In this document: one piece after another, positions 51,376-60,009 of the stretch
How the letters are laid out: the number at the start of each line of letters is the position of its first letter
Numbering within the stretch: the stretch's first letter is position 1
NCBI GenBank assembly: GCA_963519305.1
Contig: CAUQMS010000005.1
Span: 124,001-188,000, forward strand
DNA length: 64,000 bases
Direction of reading: 5' to 3'
Origin: Ewingella sp963519305
Lineage (GTDB): Bacteria; Pseudomonadota; Gammaproteobacteria; Enterobacterales; Enterobacteriaceae
Notes under the pieces: generated by a model
What the model was told of the DNA's origin: nothing
Databases searched by the model: none
What the model saw: only the letters and a program-made list of their open reading frames with translations
Position numbers and translations under genes: made by a program

Positions 51376-52323
51376 GTGAAAACTGCTCGCAATAAGATGA
51401 AAGAGATGGCGTCAATTTTGATGTCATTAGTTTTGGTGGCAGGTCTTGGCGGCAGCGCAATCGCGGCTCCGTCTTCGCCAGCAGCTGAAGCTGTAACGCA
51501 AACCGCGCAACCGGCAGCCAGCACCAACGATACACCAGCGGCAGTGACGCCGATCAGTTCTTCTGCTGCGCCGGTTGAAGAAACCGCCGCGTTACCGGTG
51601 ATTCCTAAAGATCTCTCCGTCCTCGGTATGTATCACCACGCTGATGTGGTGGTGAAAACCGTGATGATTGGCCTGTTGCTGGCCTCCGTCGTCACCTGGA
51701 CATTGCTGTTTAGCAAAGGGGCCGAAGTGTGGAGCGGCAAACGTCGCCTGCGCCGTGAGTTCGCTGCGCTGGAAAGCGTTCGCACGCTGGACGAAGCCAC
51801 CGAGCAGGCTGAAAGCTTTGACGCCAACAGCATCAGCAGCCAGATGCTGCGTGATGCACGTAACGAACTCGAACTGTCAGCCGGTTCCACCGATAACGGC
51901 GGCATCAAAGATCGTACCGGTTTTCGTCTGGAGCGCCGCGTCAGCGCCGCCGGTCGCCATATGGGCCGTGGCAACGGTATTCTCGCCACCATCGGTGCTA
52001 TCTCCCCGTTCGTCGGCCTGTTCGGCACCGTCTGGGGCATCATGAACAGTTTCATCGGTATTGCGCAGACACAAACCACTAACCTGGCCGTTGTCGCACC
52101 GGGTATCGCCGAAGCATTGCTGGCAACGGCCGTGGGCCTGGTTGCTGCGATCCCGGCGGTTGTGATTTACAACATCTTCGCCCGTACCATCGGCTCTTAC
52201 CGCCATCAGGTGGGGGATGTGGCAGCGCAAATTTTACTGTTGCAGGGCCGTGATCTGGATTTAGCTGCCAGCGCAGGTGAAACGCCGCGTCCGCAGGCAG
52301 ACCGCCAGCTACGCGTAGGGTAA
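51376..52323 (+). CDS. exbB: TonB-system energising protein ExbB
   Basis: An inner-membrane proton channel subunit that powers TonB-dependent uptake. The 315-residue protein is longer than E. coli ExbB (244 aa) because of an N-terminal signal-like segment (MASILMSLVLVAGLGGSAIA) and an Ala/Pro/Thr-rich periplasmic stretch to about residue 75. The core has LLASVVTWTLLFSKGAEVW, GAISPFVGLFGTVWGIMNSF and EALLATAVGLVAAIPAVVIY. Start is GTG at 51376, 7 nt after GGAGG. A Fur box lies upstream and exbD follows 6 bp later. Confidence 0.95.
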   Translation: MKTARNKMKEMASILMSLVLVAGLGGSAIAAPSSPAAEAVTQTAQPAASTNDTPAAVTPISSSAAPVEETAALPVIPKDLSVLGMYHHADVVVKTVMIGLLLASVVTWTLLFSKGAEVWSGKRRLRREFAALESVRTLDEATEQAESFDANSISSQMLRDARNELELSAGSTDNGGIKDRTGFRLERRVSAAGRHMGRGNGILATIGAISPFVGLFGTVWGIMNSFIGIAQTQTTNLAVVAPGIAEALLATAVGLVAAIPAVVIYNIFARTIGSYRHQVGDVAAQILLLQGRDLDLAASAGETPRPQADRQLRVG

Positions 52324-52329
52324 TAAATC

Positions 52330-52761
52330 ATGGCCATACGTTTAAACGACGATCTCGACGAAAGCGGTGAAATGCATGACATCAATGTCACGCCTTTCAT
52401 CGACGTGATGCTGGTGCTGCTGATCATCTTCATGGTGGCTGCACCGCTGGCGACGGTCGATGTGCGGGTAGATCTCCCCGCTTCGACCGCTAAACCGCAG
52501 CCTCGCCCGGAAAAACCGGTGTTCCTGACGGTGAAGGCCGACAAGCAACTCTATCTGGGCGACAGCGTCGTTAACCGCGATGACCTGACCTCACAGCTTG
52601 ACCAGCGCACGCAGGGCAACAAGCAGAGCACCATCTTCTTCCAGGCAGACAAGTCGGTGGATTATGCAACGCTGATGAATGTGATGGACACTCTGCGTAA
52701 AGCGGGTTATCTGAAAGTCGGATTAGTCGGTGCAGAGCAAACCGGTGCGGCTTCCCAGTAA
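52330..52761 (+). CDS. exbD: TonB-system energising protein ExbD
   Basis: A 143-residue partner of ExbB and TonB. A short cytoplasmic N-terminus (MAIRLNDDLDESGEMHDINV) leads into one membrane segment (PFIDVMLVLLIIFMVAAPLA) containing the proton-linked Asp of FIDVML, followed by the periplasmic domain. It starts 6 bp after exbB in the same operon and is followed by a terminator. Confidence 0.96.
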   Translation: MAIRLNDDLDESGEMHDINVTPFIDVMLVLLIIFMVAAPLATVDVRVDLPASTAKPQPRPEKPVFLTVKADKQLYLGDSVVNRDDLTSQLDQRTQGNKQSTIFFQADKSVDYATLMNVMDTLRKAGYLKVGLVGAEQTGAASQ

Positions 52762-52786
52762 GATTTCTGCTTTTTAACGTTGGAAT

Positions 52787-52824
52787 AAAAAAACGGCCCG
52801 AGATGAAAATCCGGGCCGTTTTTA
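52787..52824. terminator. Bidirectional terminator between exbD and the shikimate-dehydrogenase-like gene
   Basis: AACGGCCCG and CGGGCCGTT pair around an 11-nt loop, with A-run before and T5 after, between two convergent genes. Confidence 0.88.
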
Positions 52825-52842
52825 TTGGCGTCACGTTGCTGA

Positions 52843-53661
52843 TCAGGCGCTCGCGTGGGCGGCCGCTTTCTTAATCAGTTCATCCGACGGGCGCTGGCCC
52901 GTGTACAATACGAACTGCTCAACCGCCTGCAGTGCTGCCACTTCATAACCGGTGATCACCTGTTTGTTCTGTTTGATGCCATAGCGAATCAGCGGTGTTT
53001 CTCCCGCAGATGCCACGACGTCAAACACGACGGAGGCACGGTCAATGACTGCCGGTTCGAAGGCCAGTGTCTCAGCTTCCTGGCCACCGGCCATGCCGAT
53101 AGGGGTAACGTTTACCAGCATATCCACGGCTAAATCACCGACTTCACTTCTCCACTCGTAGCCGTATTCCGCAGCCAGCGCACGGCCTGTTTGCTCGTTA
53201 CGGGCAATGATATAACCCTTTTTGAAACCGGCATCACGAATCGCGGCCACCACCGCTTTACCCATACCGCCGCTGCCGCGCAGGGCGAATACCGCGTCAC
53301 GCGGAACCTGATATTGGTCCAGCAGTTTTGCCACGGCAATGTAGTCGGTGTTGTAGGCGCGGAGCACACCGTCGTCATTCACGATGGTGTTGACCGACTG
53401 GATGGCGGTGGCGGAAGGGTCGAGTTCATCGAGAAACGGAATGCAGACCTCTTTGAACGGCATCGATACCGCGCAGCCGCGGATACCTAACGCCCGCACA
53501 CCTTTCACGGCCGCTTCGATATCTTGGGTGGAGAAGGCTTTGTAGATGAAATTCAGATCCAACGCCTGATACAAATAGTTATGGAAACGGGTGCCGAAGT
53601 TGCCGGGACGCCCCGACAGTGACATACACAGTTGGGTGTCTTTGTTGATTTCTATAGGCAT
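52843..53661 (-). CDS. Shikimate 5-dehydrogenase-like protein (SDH-L / AroE paralogue)
   Basis: A 272-residue AroE-fold oxidoreductase. The substrate domain shows SLSGRPGNFGTRFHNYL, the catalytic Lys in AVSMPFKEVCIPF and Asp in AYNTDYIAV; the NADP-binding part shows ALRGSGGMGKAVV, a variant of the usual GAGG motif. The closest match I recall is the shikimate dehydrogenase-like class typified by Haemophilus HI0607, not the aromatic-pathway AroE. It stands alone between exbD and alkB, with its own promoter region. Natural substrate uncertain. Confidence 0.82.
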   Translation of the reverse strand: MPIEINKDTQLCMSLSGRPGNFGTRFHNYLYQALDLNFIYKAFSTQDIEAAVKGVRALGIRGCAVSMPFKEVCIPFLDELDPSATAIQSVNTIVNDDGVLRAYNTDYIAVAKLLDQYQVPRDAVFALRGSGGMGKAVVAAIRDAGFKKGYIIARNEQTGRALAAEYGYEWRSEVGDLAVDMLVNVTPIGMAGGQEAETLAFEPAVIDRASVVFDVVASAGETPLIRYGIKQNKQVITGYEVAALQAVEQFVLYTGQRPSDELIKKAAAHASA

Positions 53662-53780
53662 AAATTTTCCTTATCCGTGATGTTTTAAGCGCATTAAGCC
53701 AACCTTAGCCAAAGGCTTTGCCCACCGCTACCCTTAATTGTGCTGTTATACTGACAGGATAACGCCTTCAGGAGGTGGAC

Positions 53781-54443
53781 ATGAATTTAGATCTTTTCGA
53801 TCACCCTGATTTTCATCCGCACTGGCGCGAAGAGCTGGCCCCCGGTGCGGTGGTGCTGCGCGGCGGGGCGCTGAAAGATGACTCGGCGCTTCTGGCGCAG
53901 ATCGATCGTATAGCCGGTTTGGTGCCTTTCCAGTACCGCGCCACACCGGGCGGTTATGCGATGTCGGTCGCCATGACCAACTGCGGAGAGGTTGGCTGGG
54001 TGACGGACCGTCAGGGATATCGCTATCAGACCACCTCGCCTGAGAACCAACAACCGTGGCCCGCGATGCCTGCACTGTTTTACGCCCTCGCGGCAGAGGC
54101 TGCCGAACAGGCCGGTTTTGCCGGTTTCCAGCCAGATGCTTGTCTCATCAACCGCTATCAGCCGGGGGCAAAAATGTCGCTGCATCAGGATAAAGACGAG
54201 CACGATTTCGGCGCGCCGATTGTCTCTGTCTCGCTTGGCCTGCCTGCGGTATTCCAGTTTGGCGGCATGGAACGCAGTGATGCCACCTTGCGTGTCACGC
54301 TGACCCACGGCGATATCGTGGTGTGGGGCGGCCCATCGCGGCTGCGTTATCATGGTATTTTACCCCTCAAAGCGGGCGAACATCCGCTGACGGGGCAGTA
54401 CCGTTTCAATCTGACCTTCAGAAAGGCGGGTAGTCTGACCTGA
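53781..54443 (+). CDS. alkB: DNA/RNA oxidative dealkylase AlkB
   Basis: An Fe(II)/2-oxoglutarate dioxygenase (220 aa) that repairs 1-methyladenine and 3-methylcytosine. Iron ligands are His and Asp in SLHQDKDE and His in RLRYHGI; the 2-oxoglutarate Arg is in YRFNLTFR; NRYQPGAKM precedes the metal site. AGGAGG lies 5 nt before the ATG at 53781, preferred over GTG at 53775. It is not next to ada, with which it is co-transcribed in E. coli, and no Ada-type site was recognised. Confidence 0.93.
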   Translation: MNLDLFDHPDFHPHWREELAPGAVVLRGGALKDDSALLAQIDRIAGLVPFQYRATPGGYAMSVAMTNCGEVGWVTDRQGYRYQTTSPENQQPWPAMPALFYALAAEAAEQAGFAGFQPDACLINRYQPGAKMSLHQDKDEHDFGAPIVSVSLGLPAVFQFGGMERSDATLRVTLTHGDIVVWGGPSRLRYHGILPLKAGEHPLTGQYRFNLTFRKAGSLT

Positions 54444-54537
54444 TCGGCGGTAAAGCGCAGGACTTTGGGCGCGAACTGCTTTAAACTGCGCGCTGCAAAA
54501 TTTGACATGTTGAACGATTAATTAGGCGGTAATAGCG

Positions 54538-55020
54538 ATGAACGGGACAATCACAACCTGGTTTGAAGATAAAGGTTTCGGTTTTATCAAAGATGAAAAC
54601 GGCGATAACCGTTATTTCCATGTGATTAAAGTCGCCAACCCAGAGCTTATCAAGAAAGACGCCGTGGTGACTTTCGAGCCGACCACCAACAATAAAGGCC
54701 TGTCGGCGTTTGCCGTAAAAGTCGAGCCAGAGAGCCGCTACATTTTCATTGCCGGTGAACGCATCAAAATTACCAGCATCAAGTCTTTCCTCGCTTACAG
54801 CGAAGAAGTACCTGCGGAATCTCAGATTAACAAAGAGAACGCCGTGCTGTCGGTCGGCCTGCTGATGAATCGTATCCGTCCGAAGGAAGAAGAAGAGAAG
54901 AAAGCGGAGACGCGCACGCTGAAAAAGCTGGCGGTCACCACCTTCCAGAACACTACGTTCATCTTCTCCGAAGACGAAATCGACGTTGACGACACCATGA
55001 AGATCCTCAAAGCGCTGTAA
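54538..55020 (+). CDS. Cold-shock-domain protein with C-terminal extension
   Basis: A 160-residue protein. The N-terminal 65 residues are a divergent cold-shock domain with RNP1-like DKGFGFIKDE and RNP2-like RYFHVIKV, predicted to bind RNA or single-stranded DNA. The remaining 95 residues have no family I recognise, include a charged helix (RPKEEEEKKAETRTLKKLA) and end DDTMKILKAL. It is more than twice the length of CspA. Gene stands alone between alkB and the pilus operon and is followed by a strong hairpin. Confidence 0.75.
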   Translation: MNGTITTWFEDKGFGFIKDENGDNRYFHVIKVANPELIKKDAVVTFEPTTNNKGLSAFAVKVEPESRYIFIAGERIKITSIKSFLAYSEEVPAESQINKENAVLSVGLLMNRIRPKEEEEKKAETRTLKKLAVTTFQNTTFIFSEDEIDVDDTMKILKAL

Positions 55021-55031
55021 TATGCGCGTCC

Positions 55032-55076
55032 ACCGGTGCGGCAGTTTTCGCTGACTGCACCGCACCGGTCTGTTTT
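55032..55076 (+). terminator. Long hairpin terminator after the cold-shock-domain gene
   Basis: ACCGGTGCGG and CCGCACCGGT pair perfectly and enclose a second CAGT/ACTG stem; CTGTTTT follows. It lies just before the convergent end of the pilus operon. Confidence 0.75.
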
Positions 55077-55085
55077 CCCGCCTAA

Positions 55086-56051
55086 TTAATATGTCACCGT
55101 GACCAGCACCGTATCGCTGTAATTTCCGGCCGGAGGATTGGCCTGGCTGGCGTTAACCGTGGCCGTATAGCCGATAGACTGCGACGCGCCTGTTCCCGTC
55201 ATCGACGTGTCCGTTGTTGCTGTCCACACCGACGCATCCCCCTTAAAGATCTGATACTGCAAATAACTGGTCACACTATTATTGGTGGCCGACATCTGGC
55301 GGAACTGTCCGCTGCTAGGGTTACTGCTGGTCAGGTTAACACCGTAAGTTGCGCCCAGAGTGCAACGCACGCTCAGCGAATTGGACGTCACCGACGCAAA
55401 GCCGCTCGGGAAGGCGGCCGAGCCAAAACTGACGTTCGGCGCGCTGTCGATATAGCAAAAATTGGTCACTGTCAGGCTGACGGCAATCACGGTGGTCGCG
55501 GTTCCGTCGGTGTACACGCATAACCCCAGCGCACCGACGAAACAGATATGGTAGGCCCAGTTAATCGTAATGTTATCGGTATAGAGCCCGGCCTTCAGAT
55601 TGCCCCCCGTCGCCGTTTTCAGGTACAACGGCATACTGCCGTCACTGGCATTGAATAGCCCGAGCAGGCCGAGCAACGTGGTGCTGCTCCAGGTGGTGGA
55701 TGACCCGACGTTAACCGGCGTGGCGCACGCGCTGTCTTTACAGATGATATAAGGCAGATATTCACTGTTGGCGGCATTAAATAGCTGCGCCGTGGTGCCC
55801 GAGGCATTGGTGGTGGAGGCGATGGTCGCGGTGACGGTATTGGTGGCAAGCAGTGAAAGCAGACTTCCGGAACAGGTAAAGCCGCTGGTGGCGGTGACCT
55901 GCTGGGGTGTACTGGCGACGGTAAAGGACGTCACCGACCCAAAACTCCCGGTCCCTGAAGTACTGGTACAGGCTGCCTGAGCCCCCTGTAATCCGGCCCA
56001 AAGCAGCAGCACCGCCATCAGCCCGCGTGACGCCATTCTTAACAGTTTCAT
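55086..56051 (-). CDS. Two-domain spore-coat-U (SCPU) pilus tip protein, CsuE-like
   Basis: A 321-residue secreted protein: signal peptide (LMAVLLLWAGLQGAQA), an N-terminal domain starting CTSTSGTGSFGSVTSF, and a C-terminal SCPU domain (NFCYIDSAPNVSFGSAAFPS, then SLSVRCTLGATYGVNL) ending GNYSDTVLVTVTY, a donor-strand-type pilin ending. Length and last place in the operon match CsuE, the tip adhesin of Acinetobacter Csu pili. Its ATG overlaps the usher stop by four bases. Start at 56051 is preferred to 56084 because of the overlap and the signal peptide. Confidence 0.82.
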   Translation of the reverse strand: MKLLRMASRGLMAVLLLWAGLQGAQAACTSTSGTGSFGSVTSFTVASTPQQVTATSGFTCSGSLLSLLATNTVTATIASTTNASGTTAQLFNAANSEYLPYIICKDSACATPVNVGSSTTWSSTTLLGLLGLFNASDGSMPLYLKTATGGNLKAGLYTDNITINWAYHICFVGALGLCVYTDGTATTVIAVSLTVTNFCYIDSAPNVSFGSAAFPSGFASVTSNSLSVRCTLGATYGVNLTSSNPSSGQFRQMSATNNSVTSYLQYQIFKGDASVWTATTDTSMTGTGASQSIGYTATVNASQANPPAGNYSDTVLVTVTY

Positions 56052-58627
56052 TTTCTCTCTCCTGACGCCGCGCCCGGCTGGCAAACCAGCGGGCCGATCT
56101 GCTCAATGCTGTGATGAGTGCTGTTCAGGTCAAAACCAATCCGGCATACCGCATTGTCCTCCTGACGGATACTCAACATGTTGTGAGGTTGCAGATTGGT
56201 GAAGTACACCAGCCCGTCGTAGCCCACTACGGTAGTTTGCTGGCTGTTCTGTTCGGTGACCAGCGTGCCGAGTTTGAGCGGCTGGCCCTGCGTATCATTA
56301 AGTTTGATGCTGGCGGAAAGCACTTTTTTAACCGGGAAATCCACCACCACACCGCTGCCTTCGCGCACGGACACGCTCTCCGACACCCGGTTTGCCACGA
56401 CGTCGGCGGGCAGCGGCAGAGTATCGATGTCCACCTTGGCCGGATAATAGGAGCTGACGTTGGGGATCAGCAGATGGCCGTTGTTATCGGTCTTGCCGAG
56501 TTTCTGATTTTCATACATGACAGGCACTCCGGCGTAGTTGCCGGTATCGACCACGATGAAGGCATCGTTAATCTTGTCCGACAGAAAAAAGTCATTCGCC
56601 ATAAACACTACTGAACCGCTGAGATCGGCCCAGTTGGTGTACTCGCCGGTCTGCCCGTAGACCCCGCCCTGAATCGTGGTATAACGCGATCTCCAGGTGG
56701 CATCGGCCTGCTGATACGGGTCACTGCCACCGGTGTAGGCCAGATTCCAGCCCAACCCGCCGTCGGTTGGCGTGGTTTTGCTGGCACCAATCTGCTCCTG
56801 ATAATTTCCGGCGCTGTTGCGCTGTACGCCGGCGTTGACGCTGACGCCTGCGTCCAGAGGAATGATGAATTGCAGTTGCGCACTGTAGCCGTTTTCGCTG
56901 AGCGTCTTATTGAGCGATAAAAACATACTGCTCTGGCCCCACAACGAGCGGCTGTAGGAGAGGTTCACCAACCGGGTATGGCTCTGATCGTAGGCTTCAA
57001 CATCGTAATAGCCAATGCCGATGGTGCCGTTCGAGGTTCCAAACGGCGAGGTGCTGAAGGTCACCTGATCGGCCCGACGGCTGAGGCGGGTATCGCTGGT
57101 GTAGGAGGTTAAATCCTGATAGCCCGGCGTGCGCGACGAACGCAGCGCCGAGAGGCTGAAGCGGTTGGAATAGTAGGAATAACCCACCGTGTACTGGCTG
57201 CCATTTTTGTCCTGAGTCTCGCTGTCGTGGTCCGACTGATTGCCATTCTGATTGTTGTTATCAGGCAGGCCGTTGGTCGGATTATTGGGAAAATTATTGA
57301 TGTCATTATTATTGTTGCCGTTGGTATCAAACTCGCCGCTGGTCACCGGCGCATGGTTGGCCTGGCTCTGGCTGCCCGACACGCTGAAAGTGCCCCAGTG
57401 GCCGACGGCGATATCCGCGCCGATACCGCCGAGCGCCAGCCCCTGCGTCGCCTCGCCGTGGCTGGAAAGTGTCAGATAATTGGTGATGCCGTAGCGATAA
57501 ATGCCGCTGAACGCAGCATCAGAGTAATCGGCACTGTTGACGCCATAATTTTGCCGCACCGCGCCGAGCGACAGGTCAAAGTCGGTCAGGCCTTGTCGCA
57601 GCAGGGTGTTCGAGACGTAAAACGGCACGCTGGTGGAAACCTGTCGCCCGAGGGCGTCGGTAGTAACCACCGTTGCCTCGCCGGCACCGTTGATGTAAGG
57701 CACATTGGTGAGGGTGAACGGCCCGGAGTTCAGGTTATTACTGCTGGCCTTATAGCCGTTAAGGAACAGATCCACCGTGGTTGGCACCGCTGCCGTGCCG
57801 CTGTATTGCAGCAGCGGATAGGTCACCAGATCCGGGCGCACGCCGAAATTACGGCTGATGCGTAAACCGCCCATGCGCGCCGAGTTGCTCCAGGTCAGGG
57901 AGTTACTGACAAAATCCCCCATCTGATAGCTGACCAGATCTTTTTCATCGGTGTAGCGCCAGAAGGTGTCATAGCGGATATAGCCGTCCTGCGAGGTACT
58001 GTCGCCGTCCCCCGGCGCACTCTCCATGTTGTAACGCCAGGTGCCGGTGTTGGTCAGAATGCCGACGCTGCTGAACAGGCGTTGCTCCATCCAGGTCGCA
58101 AGCGAACGCTGCCCGTCGTGCGGGTCGGAATAGTAAGAGTCATAGTTGAACAACAGGCCGGTGCTGCTCTGCGCCGGGGTATATCCCATCAGATTATCAC
58201 TGCTGACATTCTGTTTGGGCAGCCAGTCATCCGGTACCTGTAAGATCAGCTGCTGGGTGGCGGCGACATAGTTAGCTTTGACCTGCGGCAGGGTGGCGAT
58301 GTTAACCAGCCCCTGCTGCTGGCCGTTGAGGTGCACATGGTTTTTCGCCAGCACCCCGGCTTCGACCCAGTAGGCATTATTGCGATACACCACCGGCACG
58401 ACCTGATTGTCGCTCTGGCCGTTCACGACAATCGACAAATAAAAGGTCGCGTCAGTCATCACTGGTGCTGCACGCGGTGCCTCCGGCAGAGCGCCATACT
58501 CTGCGCCCTGCGTCAGCCACGGCACCGCCAGCAGGCTCAGACTTCCCGCATAAATCAGCCCCTGATATCCCCTGGCACGGGTTCGAAGAAAAGCGCGCCT
58601 CCTCGGGGTACAACGTCGGGTTTGCAT
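56048..58627 (-). CDS. Outer-membrane usher of a Csu-type chaperone-usher pilus (CsuD-like)
   Basis: An 859-residue usher with a long signal region (hydrophobic core LIYAGSLSLLAVPWLTQ) and the usual N-terminal domain, beta-barrel and plug order; DSYYSDPHDGQRSLATWMEQ, LRISRNFGVRPDLVTYPL and a plug-like VDLFLNGYKASSNNLNSGPF are visible. The C-terminal part is LKLGTLVTEQNSQQTTVVGY, then GLVYFTNLQP. An Asn/Asp-rich insert lies at about residues 430-475. It starts 18 bp after the chaperone gene and overlaps the tip gene by 4 bp. Confidence 0.9.
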   Translation of the reverse strand: MQTRRCTPRRRAFLRTRARGYQGLIYAGSLSLLAVPWLTQGAEYGALPEAPRAAPVMTDATFYLSIVVNGQSDNQVVPVVYRNNAYWVEAGVLAKNHVHLNGQQQGLVNIATLPQVKANYVAATQQLILQVPDDWLPKQNVSSDNLMGYTPAQSSTGLLFNYDSYYSDPHDGQRSLATWMEQRLFSSVGILTNTGTWRYNMESAPGDGDSTSQDGYIRYDTFWRYTDEKDLVSYQMGDFVSNSLTWSNSARMGGLRISRNFGVRPDLVTYPLLQYSGTAAVPTTVDLFLNGYKASSNNLNSGPFTLTNVPYINGAGEATVVTTDALGRQVSTSVPFYVSNTLLRQGLTDFDLSLGAVRQNYGVNSADYSDAAFSGIYRYGITNYLTLSSHGEATQGLALGGIGADIAVGHWGTFSVSGSQSQANHAPVTSGEFDTNGNNNNDINNFPNNPTNGLPDNNNQNGNQSDHDSETQDKNGSQYTVGYSYYSNRFSLSALRSSRTPGYQDLTSYTSDTRLSRRADQVTFSTSPFGTSNGTIGIGYYDVEAYDQSHTRLVNLSYSRSLWGQSSMFLSLNKTLSENGYSAQLQFIIPLDAGVSVNAGVQRNSAGNYQEQIGASKTTPTDGGLGWNLAYTGGSDPYQQADATWRSRYTTIQGGVYGQTGEYTNWADLSGSVVFMANDFFLSDKINDAFIVVDTGNYAGVPVMYENQKLGKTDNNGHLLIPNVSSYYPAKVDIDTLPLPADVVANRVSESVSVREGSGVVVDFPVKKVLSASIKLNDTQGQPLKLGTLVTEQNSQQTTVVGYDGLVYFTNLQPHNMLSIRQEDNAVCRIGFDLNSTHHSIEQIGPLVCQPGAASGERK

Positions 58628-58645
58628 GCGCTGCGGCTCCTGCCT

Positions 58646-59443
58646 TTATTCGCCGCGGGGGATCACAATCGGTTGAGTATTATCAGCAATTTGCGCATTG
58701 AGCTGGCTACCCGGCAGCACGCCCGCCGGAACCGGCCAGCGCATCTCCTGTCCCGGCAGGACATAACCCATAAAGCCCGAGATCATAGTCTTTACACCTT
58801 TTTTGGCATCACCGGTATTGGACCAGAACACGTTGCTCAGGCGGGCGTGCACCACGCCGGAATTGCGCACTTTCAGGAAGGACTTACCGCCTGCGCTGTC
58901 GATGCTCCAGTGCAGCACCGGTCTGGTGGCTGTCGCGCTGTCGCGTTTAATGTCGGTGCGCTCGCTGGTCCAGACTCCCTCGCCATCCAGAAACAGCGGC
59001 AGCAGATAACGCATCTGCAACTGCAGGCCGACCACGGCTTTATCCTGTCCCTGAGGGGGCGCAGTCAGCGGTGAAGGGATCTCATCGATGATGATGCGGA
59101 AGGCTTTTTCCGTGTGAGCGGGCACCGGCGTATTGCGGATCAGGCGGATTAACTGACGCTGGCCGGGAAGTACGGTGGCGAACGGCGGGCTGGCGACCAC
59201 GTCGGTCTGGTCGGCATAGCGCTCGTTAAAGTCTTGCTGCTTCCAGGCCAGTACCCGCACCTGCAAGGACACCGGTGCGGCCCCGCGGTTTTCCAGCCAG
59301 AGGGCCGAACCGTTCTGGTCTGACTCGATAATCTGGTACACCGGCCAGACCAGCACCGAACTGGCGGCCCAGCCCGGCACAGCACTGAATAACAGACCAA
59401 GGGAAAACAGATGTAAAACCGTGCGTATAAAAGTCTGATACAT
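58646..59443 (-). CDS. Periplasmic pilus chaperone (CsuC-like, PapD superfamily)
   Basis: A 265-residue precursor with a signal peptide (HLFSLGLLFSAVPGWA). Immunoglobulin-like domain 1 shows SALWLENRGAAPVSLQVRVL and the conserved Arg region LPGQRQLIRLIRNTPVPAHT, with EKAFRIIIDEIPSP as the second signature. It escorts SCPU subunits to the usher. AGGA lies 8 nt before the ATG. Position between the small subunits and the usher matches CsuC. Confidence 0.88.
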   Translation of the reverse strand: MYQTFIRTVLHLFSLGLLFSAVPGWAASSVLVWPVYQIIESDQNGSALWLENRGAAPVSLQVRVLAWKQQDFNERYADQTDVVASPPFATVLPGQRQLIRLIRNTPVPAHTEKAFRIIIDEIPSPLTAPPQGQDKAVVGLQLQMRYLLPLFLDGEGVWTSERTDIKRDSATATRPVLHWSIDSAGGKSFLKVRNSGVVHARLSNVFWSNTGDAKKGVKTMISGFMGYVLPGQEMRWPVPAGVLPGSQLNAQIADNTQPIVIPRGE

Positions 59444-59461
59444 AGTTCATATCCTGATGAT

Positions 59462-59995
59462 TCAATAAGTTAATGTGACAGTGACTGTATCGGTATAGGT
59501 TCCCGCTGAGGGTAAATTGGTCACTGCAAATAGGCGTGCATAAACCGGATAGGTTTGCGTGGTGGCCGGAAAGCTGCTGACCGTCATCGCCAGCGCGCCG
59601 TTTCCCCATACTTTGCTGCGCGCTGAATCCTGATAAAGCTGATAGGCCAGCGTCTGTGTGGCCGCTGAGGTGTTAACCATGTAGCGCTGCGTGGCGCTGC
59701 CGCCGTGTGTGCCGTAATCCATAGAGATCGTCGGCGTTGCGCCGGGGGTGCAGGTCACCACTACGCTGCCCGCGCCGGTGGTGCTGACCATATCGAGATT
59801 GCTCGGGACAGAGGCTATTGAGCCAAAATTGATAGTACCGAGATTGGTGATCGGGCTGGTGACTGAGCTGCCAAAGGCACAGCCGTTGACGATGGTGGCG
59901 CTGACGGTGAAATTCTGTGTGGCGGTCCCCGCATAACTTACGGAGCAAAACAGCAGTGGCAGGGTAAGAAGAGTGATCAGGCACCGCTCTGGCAT
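59462..59995 (-). CDS. SCPU-domain pilus subunit 3 (CsuB position)
   Basis: A 177-residue secreted SCPU protein: signal peptide (MPERCLITLLTLPLLFCSVS), mature start GTATQNFTVSATIVNGC, central ITNLGTINFGSIASV, second Cys in VVVTCTPGATPTI, and a C-terminal GTYTDTVTVTLTY strand. GGGGAG lies 7 nt before the ATG at 59995; a longer frame overlapping the previous gene is rejected. It is 14 bp after the previous subunit gene. A minor pilin role is inferred from the Csu layout. Confidence 0.85.
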   Translation of the reverse strand: MPERCLITLLTLPLLFCSVSYAGTATQNFTVSATIVNGCAFGSSVTSPITNLGTINFGSIASVPSNLDMVSTTGAGSVVVTCTPGATPTISMDYGTHGGSATQRYMVNTSAATQTLAYQLYQDSARSKVWGNGALAMTVSSFPATTQTYPVYARLFAVTNLPSAGTYTDTVTVTLTY

Positions 59996-60009
59996 CGTGT
60001 TTCTCCCCA

